Shown here: piece after piece, positions 7,488 through 16,291 of the stretch
How positions within the stretch are numbered: the stretch's first letter is position 1
Layout: each line of letters opens with the position of its first letter
Assembly (NCBI RefSeq): GCF_001650875.1
Contig: NZ_LXYI01000033.1
Coordinates: forward strand, 1-64,000
Origin: Sulfitobacter sp. EhC04
Lineage (GTDB): Bacteria; Pseudomonadota; Alphaproteobacteria; Rhodobacterales; Rhodobacteraceae
DNA: 64,000 nt
Direction of reading: 5' to 3'
The notes under the pieces: model-generated
Database searches by the model: none
What the model saw: only the letters and a program-made list of their open reading frames with translations
Told to the model about the DNA's origin: nothing
Translations under genes and position numbers: made by a program

Positions 7488-7657
7488 TTTGTCAGGATCA
7501 GCTTGCCCGCACGGGTGATGCGCAGGGTATAGGTCTGGCCGTCCAGAACGATATTGGCCTTGAGGCCGTTCACGATCAGATCACGCGCGTCATAGACGGC
7601 GGTATCGTCGGCATTGTCCTGTGCGCGGGGGGAGGAGAGGTTCGGCATCAGGGTCAT
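7484..7657 (-). CDS. hemP: Hemin uptake protein HemP
   Basis: 57 residues from the ATG at 7657, behind the ribosome site GGAGAAGG. The C-terminal half VYDARDLIVNGLKANIVLDGQTYTLRITRAGKLILTK is the diagnostic HemP core (SxxLL/L-x-G...Y-x-LRxTRxGKLILTK). HemP genes accompany bacterial haem uptake loci; in some species HemP acts as an activator of the haem receptor gene. A short leader ORF overlaps its start by 4 bases and the next gene overlaps its stop by 4 bases. Confidence 0.93.
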   Translation of the reverse strand: MTLMPNLSSPRAQDNADDTAVYDARDLIVNGLKANIVLDGQTYTLRITRAGKLILTK

Positions 7658-7836
7658 CGGCCTTCTCCGGGGCTGCACTTGAGGCCGGTCAGTTGTGCCA
7701 GGGCAAGGCTTTCGATCTTTTTACTGTCAGCGCCTGACATCACGATGTCGTGCCAGTCGAGGCTGGCCGGGGCCGCTGCGGAATCTCTGGCGTCATGCTC
7801 GGGTTTGATCACGTCTGTCTCCTTTTTCGTGAACAT
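7654..7836 (-). CDS. Small leader protein before hemP
   Basis: 60 residues (MFTKKETDVIKPEHDARDSAAAPASLDWHDIVMSGADSKKIESLALAQL...). It is charged, with a predicted helix in its second half, and no membrane segment. It ends with an ATGA-type overlap with hemP, which supports real, coupled translation. The ribosome site before its ATG is poor. No family recognised. It is the first ORF after the promoter at 7918-7945. Confidence 0.6.
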   Translation of the reverse strand: MFTKKETDVIKPEHDARDSAAAPASLDWHDIVMSGADSKKIESLALAQLTGLKCSPGEGR

Positions 7837-7917
7837 CCGGGCTGCCTGAGGTGGTGGCTGGGACGGGGTTGGGCGGGCTCATGAAAACTTACTATTCGAG
7901 TCGGGTATTGACCCCTT

Positions 7918-7945
7918 GTTATCCTAATCCGACAAATTCAGTCAA
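7918..7945 (-). promoter_or_regulatory. hemP-operon promoter with palindromic element
   Basis: On the minus strand TTGACT (7940-7945) and GATAAC (7918-7923) form a sigma-70-like pair with a 16-base spacer. The segment TTGACTGAATTTGTCGG (7929-7945) overlaps the -35 and matches 13 of 17 positions of an element between hmuS and hmuR (12277-12293). The shared element is a candidate operator for an iron- or haem-responsive regulator. Confidence 0.55.
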
Positions 7946-7980
7946 GAATTGAAGTTGGGGACGCAGATGTTTGCAGCCGG

Positions 7981-8349
7981 TTACTTGCCGTCTTTCTGAT
8001 CGAGAAAATTCAACCGGTTGCCGAAAGGGTCGGTGACCCGCATCTCCAGGCCCCAGGGCAGGGGCTCCAGCCCCGGACGCATGTTGGAATAGGGGCGCAG
8101 GGAGCCGTGCCAGGCGCGCAGGTCGTCGACATGCACCATCACGCTGGAACCGGGCGTGGCATCGCCGTGGTGCTCGCTCAGGTGCAGGTGGAACTCACCC
8201 AGCCTCAGAAAAGCATAAAGCGGCGCTTCGGCGTCGAAACGATGTTCGCCCACCCAGGTGAACCCCAGCCAATCGAGATAGAATTCCCGTGCCTTGGCTT
8301 CGTCGAAAATGCGGAACACCGGCGCGGTGCGTGTGACATGAGGGGTCAT
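7981..8349 (-). CDS. Glyoxalase superfamily (VOC) protein
   Basis: 122 residues covering one vicinal-oxygen-chelate fold: APVFRIFDEAKAREFYLDWLGFTW at the start, LHLSEHHGDATPGSSVMVHVDD in the middle, and WGLEMRVTDPFGNRLNFLDQKD at the end. It resembles the bleomycin-resistance and glyoxalase-like branch of the superfamily. Substrate cannot be told from sequence. It lies downstream of hmuV with a 90-base gap and could be read through from the hmu operon. Confidence 0.88.
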   Translation of the reverse strand: MTPHVTRTAPVFRIFDEAKAREFYLDWLGFTWVGEHRFDAEAPLYAFLRLGEFHLHLSEHHGDATPGSSVMVHVDDLRAWHGSLRPYSNMRPGLEPLPWGLEMRVTDPFGNRLNFLDQKDGK

Positions 8350-8439
8350 GACGGCACCTGTGTGGCCGCGAACATGGTCTGGGCGGAGGTCATCTGGGTC
8401 TCCTCTCGGTTTCAGGCGTTTGTCGGATACCCGGCCCCC

Positions 8440-9222
8440 TCAGGCAGAGGCGGCATGGGGCAGGATATAGGGGATGCCCGCGGAGGGCGGGGCCGAGACA
8501 CGCAGGGTGCAGCCATAGGCCCGCGACAGGGTTTCATCGGTCAGCACCTCGGCAGGCGTGCCAAAGGCGATGCGCTGCCCCTCGGCCAGGATCGCCACCC
8601 GATCGGCATAAAGCGCGGTCAGGTTCAGATCATGCATCACCGCAATCACGCCGCCGCCGTCACGGGCAAAACTGCGGGCAATTTCCATCACTTGCAATTG
8701 GTGCGCGATGTCCAGGCTTGAGACGGGTTCATCCAGCAAGAGCCAGCGCGGCTGACCATCCTCGACAGGGGCCCAGACCTGCGCCAGCACACGGGCCAGC
8801 ATGACGCGCTGCGCCTCGCCGCCCGAAAGCTCCTGAAAGGTGCGGTCGGCGTAATGGGCCAACCCGACACGGGCAAGCGCCTTCATCGGCACTTCGGGCC
8901 GGTCCCCGGCGGTGCCGGTTTGCAGGCCAAGGCGCACAACTTCGATCACGCTGAAAGGGAAAGCAAGCCGCGATGCCTGCGGCAGGACCGCACGCTGTGC
9001 TGCCAGTTCCCAGGGTTTCATCCGGGCGATGTCGCGCCCATTGATGCTGACCTGGCCGTCAAAGGGCAGGGCGGCGGTGATGGCCCCCAGCAGGGTGGAT
9101 TTGCCCGATCCGTTTGGTCCGACGATTGCAGTGACCTCTCCGGCCGGGGCGGTCAGGCTGACCCCGCGCAGGGCCGCGTGGCTGCCATAGAAGACGCGGA
9201 TGTTTTCGGCGATCAGGTTCAC
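8440..9222 (-). CDS. hmuV: Heme ABC transporter ATP-binding protein HmuV
   Basis: 260 residues from a GTG at 9222, which overlaps the hmuU stop in a GTGA junction; an in-frame ATG at 9258 would lie inside hmuU and lacks that coupling. Walker A is GPNGSGKST (35-43), the signature is LSGGE (132-136), Walker B is LLLDEP (161-166) and the switch His is 197. HmuV hydrolyses ATP to drive haem or siderophore import through HmuU. The order hmuS-hmuT-hmuU-hmuV is the standard alphaproteobacterial haem operon. Confidence 0.93.
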   Translation of the reverse strand: MNLIAENIRVFYGSHAALRGVSLTAPAGEVTAIVGPNGSGKSTLLGAITAALPFDGQVSINGRDIARMKPWELAAQRAVLPQASRLAFPFSVIEVVRLGLQTGTAGDRPEVPMKALARVGLAHYADRTFQELSGGEAQRVMLARVLAQVWAPVEDGQPRWLLLDEPVSSLDIAHQLQVMEIARSFARDGGGVIAVMHDLNLTALYADRVAILAEGQRIAFGTPAEVLTDETLSRAYGCTLRVSAPPSAGIPYILPHAASA

Positions 9223-10286
9223 AGGTCCACCAGCCCCTTGCGCTTCAGCAGGATCCACAGGAACACCGGTGCGCCCAGCACGGCGGTGACAATCCCGATC
9301 GGCAATTCCGCAGGCGCGATGACGACGCGGGCGATGACATCGGCGAGGATCAGCAGGGTTGCCCCCAGCAGGGCGGCATTGGGCAGCAATGTCCGGTGAT
9401 CGGGGCCAAAGCCAAGGCGCAGCAGATGCGGCACCACGATCCCGATAAACCCGATCCCGCCGGAAACGGCGACAGCCGCCCCGGTGGCCCCGGCCACCGC
9501 GAGGATGGCGATGGATTTCATCCGCTGCACGTCGATGCCGATATGGGCCGCCGTGGCCTCGCCCAGGGCCAGCCCGTTCAGGCCCCGGCCCAGCATCATG
9601 GCTGCGCCGAGTGCCAGCAGGATCATTGGCCCCGCGCCCAGAACCTTGGCCCAGCTTGCGCCGGCCAAAGACCCCAGACCCCAGAATGTCAGGTCGCGCA
9701 ATTGCTGGTCATTGGCAACATAGACAAGGATGCCGGACAGCGCGCCTGCCAGCGCCCCCAATGCAATGCCCGCCAGCAGCATCGTCGCGACAGAGGTGCG
9801 CCCGTGCCGGGTTGACACCCGGTACAGCAGGATGGTTGACCCCCAGCCGCCCAGAAAGGCCGCAAAGGGTGTCAGTTGATTGCCGGTCAGGTCAATCAGC
9901 CAGGCGGGCAGCAAGGCACCCAGCACAATGGCCAGGATCGCGCCCAGCCCGGCCCCCGCGCCGACCCCGACAATGCCGGGATCGGCCAGCGGGTTGCGGA
10001 ACAGCCCCTGCATGGCCGCACCCGAAACCGCCAGCGCCGCGCCCACCAGCACGCCCATCGCCAGACGGGGCAGACGGATGTCAAACAGGACCACTTGTTC
10101 CATGTGGGTCAGGGCCTGCCCCTGCACCATCTTGCCCAGCATCGCGGACAGGGTCACATCGGTCGCGCCGACCTCAAGACTGGCGATACAGGCCAGCGCC
10201 AGCGCGCCTGCCAGCATCCAGTGCAGCGCACGGGCGCGGCTCAGCCTGTTGCCGGGGGGCGGGATGATATCCGTCAGCGACGCCAT
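9219..10286 (-). CDS. hmuU: Heme ABC transporter permease HmuU (FecCD family)
   Basis: 355 residues with about ten hydrophobic helices. Family signatures include LFDIRLPRLAMGVLVGAALAVSGAAMQGLFRNPLADPGIVGVGAGAGLGA near the N-terminus and GGIGFIGIVVPHLLRLGFGPDHRTLLPNAALLGA near the C-terminus. It forms the inner-membrane channel of the haem importer with HmuV, fed by HmuT. It starts 3 bases after the hmuT stop and overlaps hmuV by 4 bases. Confidence 0.94.
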   Translation of the reverse strand: MASLTDIIPPPGNRLSRARALHWMLAGALALACIASLEVGATDVTLSAMLGKMVQGQALTHMEQVVLFDIRLPRLAMGVLVGAALAVSGAAMQGLFRNPLADPGIVGVGAGAGLGAILAIVLGALLPAWLIDLTGNQLTPFAAFLGGWGSTILLYRVSTRHGRTSVATMLLAGIALGALAGALSGILVYVANDQQLRDLTFWGLGSLAGASWAKVLGAGPMILLALGAAMMLGRGLNGLALGEATAAHIGIDVQRMKSIAILAVAGATGAAVAVSGGIGFIGIVVPHLLRLGFGPDHRTLLPNAALLGATLLILADVIARVVIAPAELPIGIVTAVLGAPVFLWILLKRKGLVDL

Positions 10287-10289
10287 CGG

Positions 10290-11165
10290 TCAGCTTTCCT
10301 GACCGTATAGCGCTGCGTTCAGGTCCCGGACCGCGCTGGCCGTGCGCGGCCCGAAGCCCAGCATCAGCAGCCCGTCCATGCGCACGACGGATCTGGTCTG
10401 CGCCGCAGGGGTCAGGCTGATGGCGGGCATGGCGAACAATTCGTCATCCGCCACGCCATGATCGCCGCCCCGGTCCATCATCAGGATCACATCCGGCGCG
10501 GCCAGACCAACCGCCTCATCGGTGATCTGCTTGTAGCCTTCGTAGTCCGAGACAGCGTTCACCCCGCCCGCCATGCGGATCAGCACATCCGCTGCCGTGC
10601 CGGTGCCGGAGGCGTTGATCCTGCCGCCCTGGGTGGACAACACAAAGAGCACGCGTTTCTTTTCGCCAAAGGGGCGCGCGGCATCCGACACGGCATCTGC
10701 AAGCGCCGTTGCAACCTTTTCAGAGAGCGCCGCGGCCTGGTCGGGCACTTCAAGAGCGTCCCCGATCACCCTGATCTTGTTCAGAATTCCCTCGGCGGTC
10801 AGCGCATCGGGTATTTCGACAAATTCGACATTGGCACCGCGGATCACCTCCAGCGCCTCGGGCGGTCCCGCGCCCTCTTCGGAGAGGATCAGCGCAGGCC
10901 CGACTGACAGCACCCCCTCGGGCGACAGCGCGCGCATATAGCCCACATCCGGCAGATCGGTGACATCGGGCGGATAGGTCGAGGTGGTATCGCGCGCCTT
11001 CAGCCGGTGCTGCTGGCCCAGAGCCACGACAATCTCGGTGACCGATCCGCCGATCGACAGCACATCGGCCCCGGATTGATCCGCGCGGGCAGGGGAGGTA
11101 AGGCCCAGCGTAAGGGGCAGGGCAAGGGCAGCGGCAAGCAGGCTGCGATGGAAACCGATCCTCAT
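10290..11165 (-). CDS. hmuT: Periplasmic hemin-binding protein HmuT
   Basis: 291 residues with a signal peptide ending at about residue 28 (SPARA). The mature protein has the two-lobe class III binding-protein pattern: VLSIGGSVTEIVVALG at the start, VLFVLSTQGGRINASGTGTAADVLIRMAGG in the second lobe. Tyr76 in GYMRALSPEG aligns in context with the haem-ligating Tyr of HmuT/ShuT-type proteins. It carries haem from the outer-membrane receptor to HmuUV. The start overlaps the hmuS stop by 4 bases. Confidence 0.93.
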   Translation of the reverse strand: MRIGFHRSLLAAALALPLTLGLTSPARADQSGADVLSIGGSVTEIVVALGQQHRLKARDTTSTYPPDVTDLPDVGYMRALSPEGVLSVGPALILSEEGAGPPEALEVIRGANVEFVEIPDALTAEGILNKIRVIGDALEVPDQAAALSEKVATALADAVSDAARPFGEKKRVLFVLSTQGGRINASGTGTAADVLIRMAGGVNAVSDYEGYKQITDEAVGLAAPDVILMMDRGGDHGVADDELFAMPAISLTPAAQTRSVVRMDGLLMLGFGPRTASAVRDLNAALYGQES

Positions 11166-12205
11166 GCCGGGACCTCTTCCAGCGCTGACAGACCGGTGAC
11201 AATGCGGGTCCAGTCGGGGCGGGAATCGCGCCCCTCCTTGCCAACCCCAAAGACCTGAAAGATCAGCCCACCCTCGGCATCAAAAGCCTCTACCGACACG
11301 GCAGAGCCGCGCTGCGTGGGTTTCTCCACCGCCCAGACCTCGGCCACTTTGTCGAGGCGCAGGTGCAGGTTGAAGCCGGGGTCCATGACGTTTTGCCAGG
11401 GACCCATCGGATGCAGCTTGTGGATCGGGCCGGTGTGAATCTGGATGCAGCCCCGGTTGCCGACAAAGACCATCACCTCGATCCCGGCATCGCGCACGGC
11501 ATGCAGCATGTCGTCCACGGCTTTGGGGTCAAGCTGGCGCACAAATGGCGCACCGGCGATCCGGTAGGCCCCCAGCCGGTTCATCTTGAGCTTGGAGCAC
11601 AGGCGCAGAAACTGATGGGTGTCGGTCAGCCGTGCCCATTCGGCGCGCAGGATGTCCAGCTTGTCCGGGGCCGATTTTGCCGCCTCCACCGGTTTGCGCG
11701 GCGCGACTGCCTGGCTCTCTGCCTGATCCTCCACCGCCAGATCGGCCACAATCCCGGCCCATGCGTCCTGGTTAGACGTCTCTCTGAGGTGGATCTTGTG
11801 TACCGCGTCGCCCGCCGCATCAAATATCTGCAACGCGCGACGCAGGCCCTGCTCGGACTCTGTTTCGACCGCAAAGGCATGGACCCAATGGGATGGGAAA
11901 ATGCGCAGGTCGATGTTCTCTGTCAGTGTCATCGCGGCATGTTCGCCGGGATGGTAATTGCCGTATTCACCCACCTTCTCGTGGACACAGGCCGCAACCC
12001 GCGTCAGGGCCATGACCTCGCCCAGCTTCTCGGCGGCAGGAATCACCTTGTCGGGATGCGCGTCAATCCGCGTCACGCCGTGCCCGACGCGGGCGGCGAC
12101 GAACTCCGCTTCGGAAATGTTCAGCTTGTCCGCGGCGTCGCGCGCGCGCAGCTTGGGGTTTTCAGTCTGGAAAACACGAATATCGGCAGGGGATAGTTGG
12201 GTCAT
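11162..12205 (-). CDS. hmuS: Hemin-degrading factor HmuS
   Basis: 347 residues from the ATG at 12205, behind GAGGA; the upstream frame was rejected. The protein has the internal duplication of the HmuS/ChuS family (LRIFPSHWVHAFAVE... in the first half, VMVFVGNRGCIQIHTGPIHKLHPMGPWQNVMDPGFNLHLRLDKVAEVWAVEKPT in the second). It handles or breaks down haem in the cytoplasm to release iron. It is the first gene of the hmuSTUV operon and diverges from the receptor gene hmuR. Confidence 0.93.
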   Translation of the reverse strand: MTQLSPADIRVFQTENPKLRARDAADKLNISEAEFVAARVGHGVTRIDAHPDKVIPAAEKLGEVMALTRVAACVHEKVGEYGNYHPGEHAAMTLTENIDLRIFPSHWVHAFAVETESEQGLRRALQIFDAAGDAVHKIHLRETSNQDAWAGIVADLAVEDQAESQAVAPRKPVEAAKSAPDKLDILRAEWARLTDTHQFLRLCSKLKMNRLGAYRIAGAPFVRQLDPKAVDDMLHAVRDAGIEVMVFVGNRGCIQIHTGPIHKLHPMGPWQNVMDPGFNLHLRLDKVAEVWAVEKPTQRGSAVSVEAFDAEGGLIFQVFGVGKEGRDSRPDWTRIVTGLSALEEVPA

Positions 12206-12276
12206 GGGCGTCCTCGGATATGGGATGGTCCGATGGCTGCGCCCGGTTTTTCCGGTGCGTGGCTTTCGCAAAATAC

Positions 12277-12311
12277 TTGACTGTTTTAGTCTGGTACGAT
12301 TAAGGGTGCAA
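12277..12311. promoter_or_regulatory. hmuS/hmuR intergenic promoter with palindromic operator
   Basis: The 187-base divergent gap holds TTGACT-GTTTT-AGTC (12277-12291), an inverted repeat GACT-N5-AGTC. Minus-strand promoter elements for hmuS are TTGCAC (12306-12311) and TAAAAC (12283-12288) with a 17-base spacer, so the palindrome covers the -10. The same 17-base element, with 13 identities, overlaps the -35 of the hemP promoter. This suits repression of haem uptake by an iron- or haem-sensing regulator; which one is not shown. The -10 for hmuR is unclear. Confidence 0.5.
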
Positions 12312-12401
12312 CCCATACGATTGCGATAATCGTCAATTCACAAAAACCTGCCGCGCCAGCCTTCGCAAGCTTCGGCTATTTATTCCTGAAGGATGGCGCA
12401 A

Positions 12402-14459
12402 ATGCTTACCCCCCTACTTCGCGGCACGACCGCGCTTGTCTGCCTGTCGCTGGCAGTACCGGCCCTGGCCCAAGACAATGAAACGCCCGACAATGACACA
12501 CCCGGTTTCCTTGGCACTCTCATTCTCACCGGTGGCAAGCGCGACCTGAGCTATGGCACGGCTCTGGCACGGACGGTTGTGGGTGAGGAAGAGATCGCGG
12601 ACCGGCAGGCCAGCACCGTGGCGCAAGTGATTGATTCCATACCCGGCGTGACCCTTGTGAACGGCACCACGCCGCAGGGATCGGGCATCAACATCCGCGG
12701 TTTCGGGGCGAACACCACCTATGGGTCGGACCAGAAGATCGCCGTGCTGGTGGATGGTGCCACTGTCGGATCGGAAGAACTGTATCGCATCGGCACGCAG
12801 CTTTTCACCGATCCGCTGCTCTATCGTCAGGTCGAAGTGCTGCGCGGCACCATCGGCAGCTTTGCCTATGGGTCGGGCATCGTCGGCGGTGTGGTCAAGC
12901 TGGAGACAAAGGACGCATCCGATTTCACCGGCGGGGTGCCGGGCTTTGGCGGCTCGCAGACCTTTGAGTACAGTTCCAACGGCGACGGCAAGGTCAGCTC
13001 GACCAATCTGGCCTGGATGCCGACACAGCGCGCCGAGTTCCTGCTGAACTATTCCTTCCGTGACCAGAATGACCTGAAAGCCGGCGACGGCAGTGTGATC
13101 GGAAACAGCGCGTTTCAGACGCCTTCCTATCTGGCAAAGGCCAAGTTCACCTTTGGTCAGGATGACGCGCAATCGTTAACCTTCAGCCATTCGCGCACCG
13201 TGGCCGATGACAAGGATGTTCCTTATGACCAGTTCGACACCACCGGCGGCAGTTTCGGCAATGTGGACCGGCTGACCGATACCGCCCAGACGGTTCTGGA
13301 ATACCGGTACAATCCCGCCAGCGACCTGATCGACCTGCGGGCCAACCTTTCCTATGCCGATCAGATCATCGAATATGACTATGTGCCGGGGTCTTCGCCG
13401 CTGGAGGGGACGCCCTCCTTTCCGTTCCTTGTGGATACGGTCAACGCGGATCAGCACTACGAGACGACAAAACTCACCCTGACGAACCGCGCCCAGTTCC
13501 AGACCGGGATGCTGTCGCATGACATGCTGGCCGGGCTTGAGGTGCAGCGCCGGGAACGGGCCGACAACACTGCCGCCGGGGCACCCGGCGGCCGCGATGA
13601 CCGCTATGCGCTGTTTGTGGTGAACGAGATGACCGTGGGGCAGTTCACGATCACCCCCGCGCTGCGCTACGAGAATTCCCGGATCACTTCGGCGCTGCCG
13701 CTGGCGGGGGTGCCTGATTCCTATCAAAAGGATGCCCTGATGGGCGGGCTGGCACTGGCCTATGATTTCGGCAACGGCTTGTCCGTCTTTGGCAGTGCCG
13801 CCTATACCGAAGGGCTGCCGATCATCGACGATCTGGGCAACAGCGCCACCGCCCAGCGGCGCATCGCCACGGCAGAGAAATCGCACACGCTGGAGCTTGG
13901 GGCGGCCTATACGGGTACGCATGTCTTCGCGCCGGACGACAGCTTGACGATCCGGGGTAATTTCTATGCCACGAAACTGCGCGATATCACCAGCTACACA
14001 GTGGCCGGCGGCACCGGGGCGGAGCTGGAAAGCGTGGAATCGAAGGGCTTTGAGCTGGAGGCGTCTTATGGAATGGCCAGCGGTTTCTACGCCGATTTTG
14101 CCGGGCATCTGGGGAACGGGACGGAATACAATCCTGACAACACTTCAACCGTCTGGCGCAACAGCCCGGCAGACCGTGTCCTTCTGACGCTGGGCAAACG
14201 CTGGAACGACGATTTCGACCTGAGCTGGGAAATTGTCCATGCCGCAGACCAACGGGATGCGCTGGGGGCGGGTTTGCCGAACAGCACGGCGCATAACCTG
14301 CGTGCGACATGGCGGCCCGATCAGGGCTGGCTTGACGGCACCGAGGTGCGCTTTGGCCTGGAGAATGTCTTTGACAAGGACTACGTCGGGCATCTGTCGT
14401 CACCCACCCGCAAGGCACCGGGCCGGACGTTCAAGGTGTCATTGACCAAGTCGTTCTGA
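12402..14459 (+). CDS. hmuR: TonB-dependent heme/hemoglobin receptor
   Basis: 685 residues from the ATG at 12402, which has AAGGA 8 bases upstream; an ATG three codons earlier is too close to that site. A signal peptide ends ALA|QDN. The plug domain holds TVAQVIDSIPGVTLVNG and INIRGFGANTTYGSDQKIAVLVDGATVGSEELYRIGTQLFTDPLLYRQVEVLRGTIGSFAYGSGIVGGVV. The barrel ends in Phe (FKVSLTKSF), typical of outer-membrane proteins. Haem specificity is inferred from its divergent placement with hmuSTUV. Energy would come from the TonB system at 2.7-5 kb. Confidence 0.9.
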   Translation: MLTPLLRGTTALVCLSLAVPALAQDNETPDNDTPGFLGTLILTGGKRDLSYGTALARTVVGEEEIADRQASTVAQVIDSIPGVTLVNGTTPQGSGINIRGFGANTTYGSDQKIAVLVDGATVGSEELYRIGTQLFTDPLLYRQVEVLRGTIGSFAYGSGIVGGVVKLETKDASDFTGGVPGFGGSQTFEYSSNGDGKVSSTNLAWMPTQRAEFLLNYSFRDQNDLKAGDGSVIGNSAFQTPSYLAKAKFTFGQDDAQSLTFSHSRTVADDKDVPYDQFDTTGGSFGNVDRLTDTAQTVLEYRYNPASDLIDLRANLSYADQIIEYDYVPGSSPLEGTPSFPFLVDTVNADQHYETTKLTLTNRAQFQTGMLSHDMLAGLEVQRRERADNTAAGAPGGRDDRYALFVVNEMTVGQFTITPALRYENSRITSALPLAGVPDSYQKDALMGGLALAYDFGNGLSVFGSAAYTEGLPIIDDLGNSATAQRRIATAEKSHTLELGAAYTGTHVFAPDDSLTIRGNFYATKLRDITSYTVAGGTGAELESVESKGFELEASYGMASGFYADFAGHLGNGTEYNPDNTSTVWRNSPADRVLLTLGKRWNDDFDLSWEIVHAADQRDALGAGLPNSTAHNLRATWRPDQGWLDGTEVRFGLENVFDKDYVGHLSSPTRKAPGRTFKVSLTKSF

Positions 14460-14482
14460 ACGGCGCGAGGGGGTAAGGGGTT

Positions 14483-14875
14483 TCAACTGGACGGCGGCAC
14501 CGCGCTGCCGATCAGATCCCAACGGTTGCCGAAAATGTCGCGAAAGACGGCAACGGTGCCATAGGGCTCATGGCGCGGCGCCTCCTCGAATACGACAGAT
14601 TTGGCGCGCAAGGCATTGTAATCGCGATCAAAACTGTCGGTGTTCAGAAACAGCCAGACCCGCCCCGCACCCTGGTTGCCGATGGCGGCGCGCTGGGTTT
14701 CGTTGCCCGGTTCTGCAAGGATCATGCCCGCGCCGCCGCCGGGCGGCGTGACGCGGACCCAGCGCTTGTGGCCCTGGTCGATGTCTTCGGTCAGATCAAA
14801 GCCCATCACATCGCAATAATAGGCGATGGCGGCGTCATAGTCGGGGATGATCAGGGTCAGTGCAGAGAGGTGCAT
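14483..14875 (-). CDS. VOC family protein
   Basis: 130 residues of a single glyoxalase-type domain: LSALTLIIPDYDAAIAYYCDVMGFDLTEDIDQGHKRWVRVTPPGGGAGMIL, then VWLFLNTDSFDRDYNALRAKSV and YGTVAVFRDIFGNRWDLIGSA. This is the common 'extradiol dioxygenase/glyoxalase-like' type whose substrate is usually unknown. It converges with hmuR, 23 bases from the receptor stop. Confidence 0.88.
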   Translation of the reverse strand: MHLSALTLIIPDYDAAIAYYCDVMGFDLTEDIDQGHKRWVRVTPPGGGAGMILAEPGNETQRAAIGNQGAGRVWLFLNTDSFDRDYNALRAKSVVFEEAPRHEPYGTVAVFRDIFGNRWDLIGSAVPPSS

Positions 14876-14962
14876 ATGCGCAGAATGGCCGCTTCCGGCG
14901 CGTCGCGCAACAGATTATCAGGGCAGGCCGCGCAACGGTCTGCCCCTTGCTGCGCCGGGCAG

Positions 14963-16291
14963 TCAGGCCATGAAGTCCAGCAGCGGGTCCGGCGGCAGCG
15001 GCGCGGTCTGATCGGTCGCGCTGTAGGGGTTGTCGTAAACGGTGTCATACCCCATGTCCTCCAGCGCCGCGATGGTCATCAGCGACACGAAGCCACCTGT
15101 ATCGACGTAGCCGGTCATCAGTTCCGCATTGAACAGAAGCTCGTCCCAATGGCTGCCCGCCGTACCGGAGCCGCCATCCGTTTCAATCGGCACACCCGAC
15201 AGCGACCCCGGATCATTGGCGGCAATATCGGGAAATTCGGTCTGGTAGACGTCAGTGGCATTCGCGCCGGTAAAGCGGATGTCGCCCCCGCCGACCGAGC
15301 CGCTGGTCAGCCCCATCAAGGACCAGAGCGAGCCGAACCCCATCGCATGCATCATTTCATGCAGGATGATGGCCTCCCAGTTGCCAAGGCCAAGCTGGTT
15401 CTGCGCATCCGCGCTGTCAAAGGTCATGGCCCCCGTCGCGGGCAGGTAGGTGCCATCGTTGCGGATTTCGCGGGGGCCTGCGCTGCCCAGGATGCCACCG
15501 ACGCCGTCAATCGTGTCCAGCGTGGCGGTGATTGAGATGTCATCAATGGTCACACTGTCCACCAGCGCATCCGGCAGATCGCCCAGGATGATTGTGCTCA
15601 GGTAATCCGCCGCTTCGATAAAGGCGTTTTGCAATTCGGCGGTCCAGGTGCCGACAAATTCGATGGTGACATTATAGGCCGTGCTGGCCGGACCGCCGCT
15701 GGTATAGCCGGTCAGGGGGATCGTACCGGGATCTGGCGCCGCGTCGGGGTCGCGGCCATATTCGGCATTGTCACTGCCCGGCGGCGGGCTGGGCGGTGTC
15801 ACCTGCGGCGTGCCCGGTGTGTCACCGCCGGGGCGGCCTGCGTTGACAGGCTCCTCCGGTTCGGTGGGCGGATCAAGGGGGGCAGGCGCCGGATCGGGGT
15901 CTGTATCTTCAGCCGGTGTCGGCTCTGGGTCCGGGTCCGGTCTGCCGTCGCCGGCTGCGTTGGCTGTGGCGATCCTGTTCTCTTCCGGCGCGGATTCCGC
16001 GTCTCGCTGGCCCCGGTCCGTTTGCGCAGATCCGCCACGTTCAAAGGTGAATTCGAAATGATCGCCCCGCGCTTGCGGTTCTGGCTGGGTGGATGCCGCC
16101 CCGGTCTCGTCAACCTCTGTATCCTGGCGGTGGTCCTCGACCGTTGGGGCGCGATCCCTGCCACCTTGAGGCGCAGGGCCGGACCGATCATGCCGGTCAT
16201 CGGCAATGGATCGTTCTGCGACGGGGTCGGTACGTCTGCCGGGAGGGCGGGATGTGGGTGTCTCAGCACCAATTGAATTGCGAAAATACAT
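14963..16291 (-). CDS. Leishmanolysin-like (M8) zinc metallopeptidase
   Basis: 442 residues. HEMMHAMGFGSLW (HExxH at 311-315) with the third zinc ligand His381 in GSHWDELLF, 66 residues later, is the leishmanolysin pattern of metzincins with an insertion. A Met-turn candidate is LMTGY. Residues 1 to about 180 are a low-complexity, Arg/Asp/Pro-rich region (DPDPEPTPAEDTDPDPAPAP). No Sec signal peptide is visible; the acidic linker and C-terminus DPLLDFMA would fit a type I or other non-Sec export route, but that is a guess. The ATG follows AAGG at a good distance. Confidence 0.78.
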   Translation of the reverse strand: MYFRNSIGAETPTSRPPGRRTDPVAERSIADDRHDRSGPAPQGGRDRAPTVEDHRQDTEVDETGAASTQPEPQARGDHFEFTFERGGSAQTDRGQRDAESAPEENRIATANAAGDGRPDPDPEPTPAEDTDPDPAPAPLDPPTEPEEPVNAGRPGGDTPGTPQVTPPSPPPGSDNAEYGRDPDAAPDPGTIPLTGYTSGGPASTAYNVTIEFVGTWTAELQNAFIEAADYLSTIILGDLPDALVDSVTIDDISITATLDTIDGVGGILGSAGPREIRNDGTYLPATGAMTFDSADAQNQLGLGNWEAIILHEMMHAMGFGSLWSLMGLTSGSVGGGDIRFTGANATDVYQTEFPDIAANDPGSLSGVPIETDGGSGTAGSHWDELLFNAELMTGYVDTGGFVSLMTIAALEDMGYDTVYDNPYSATDQTAPLPPDPLLDFMA

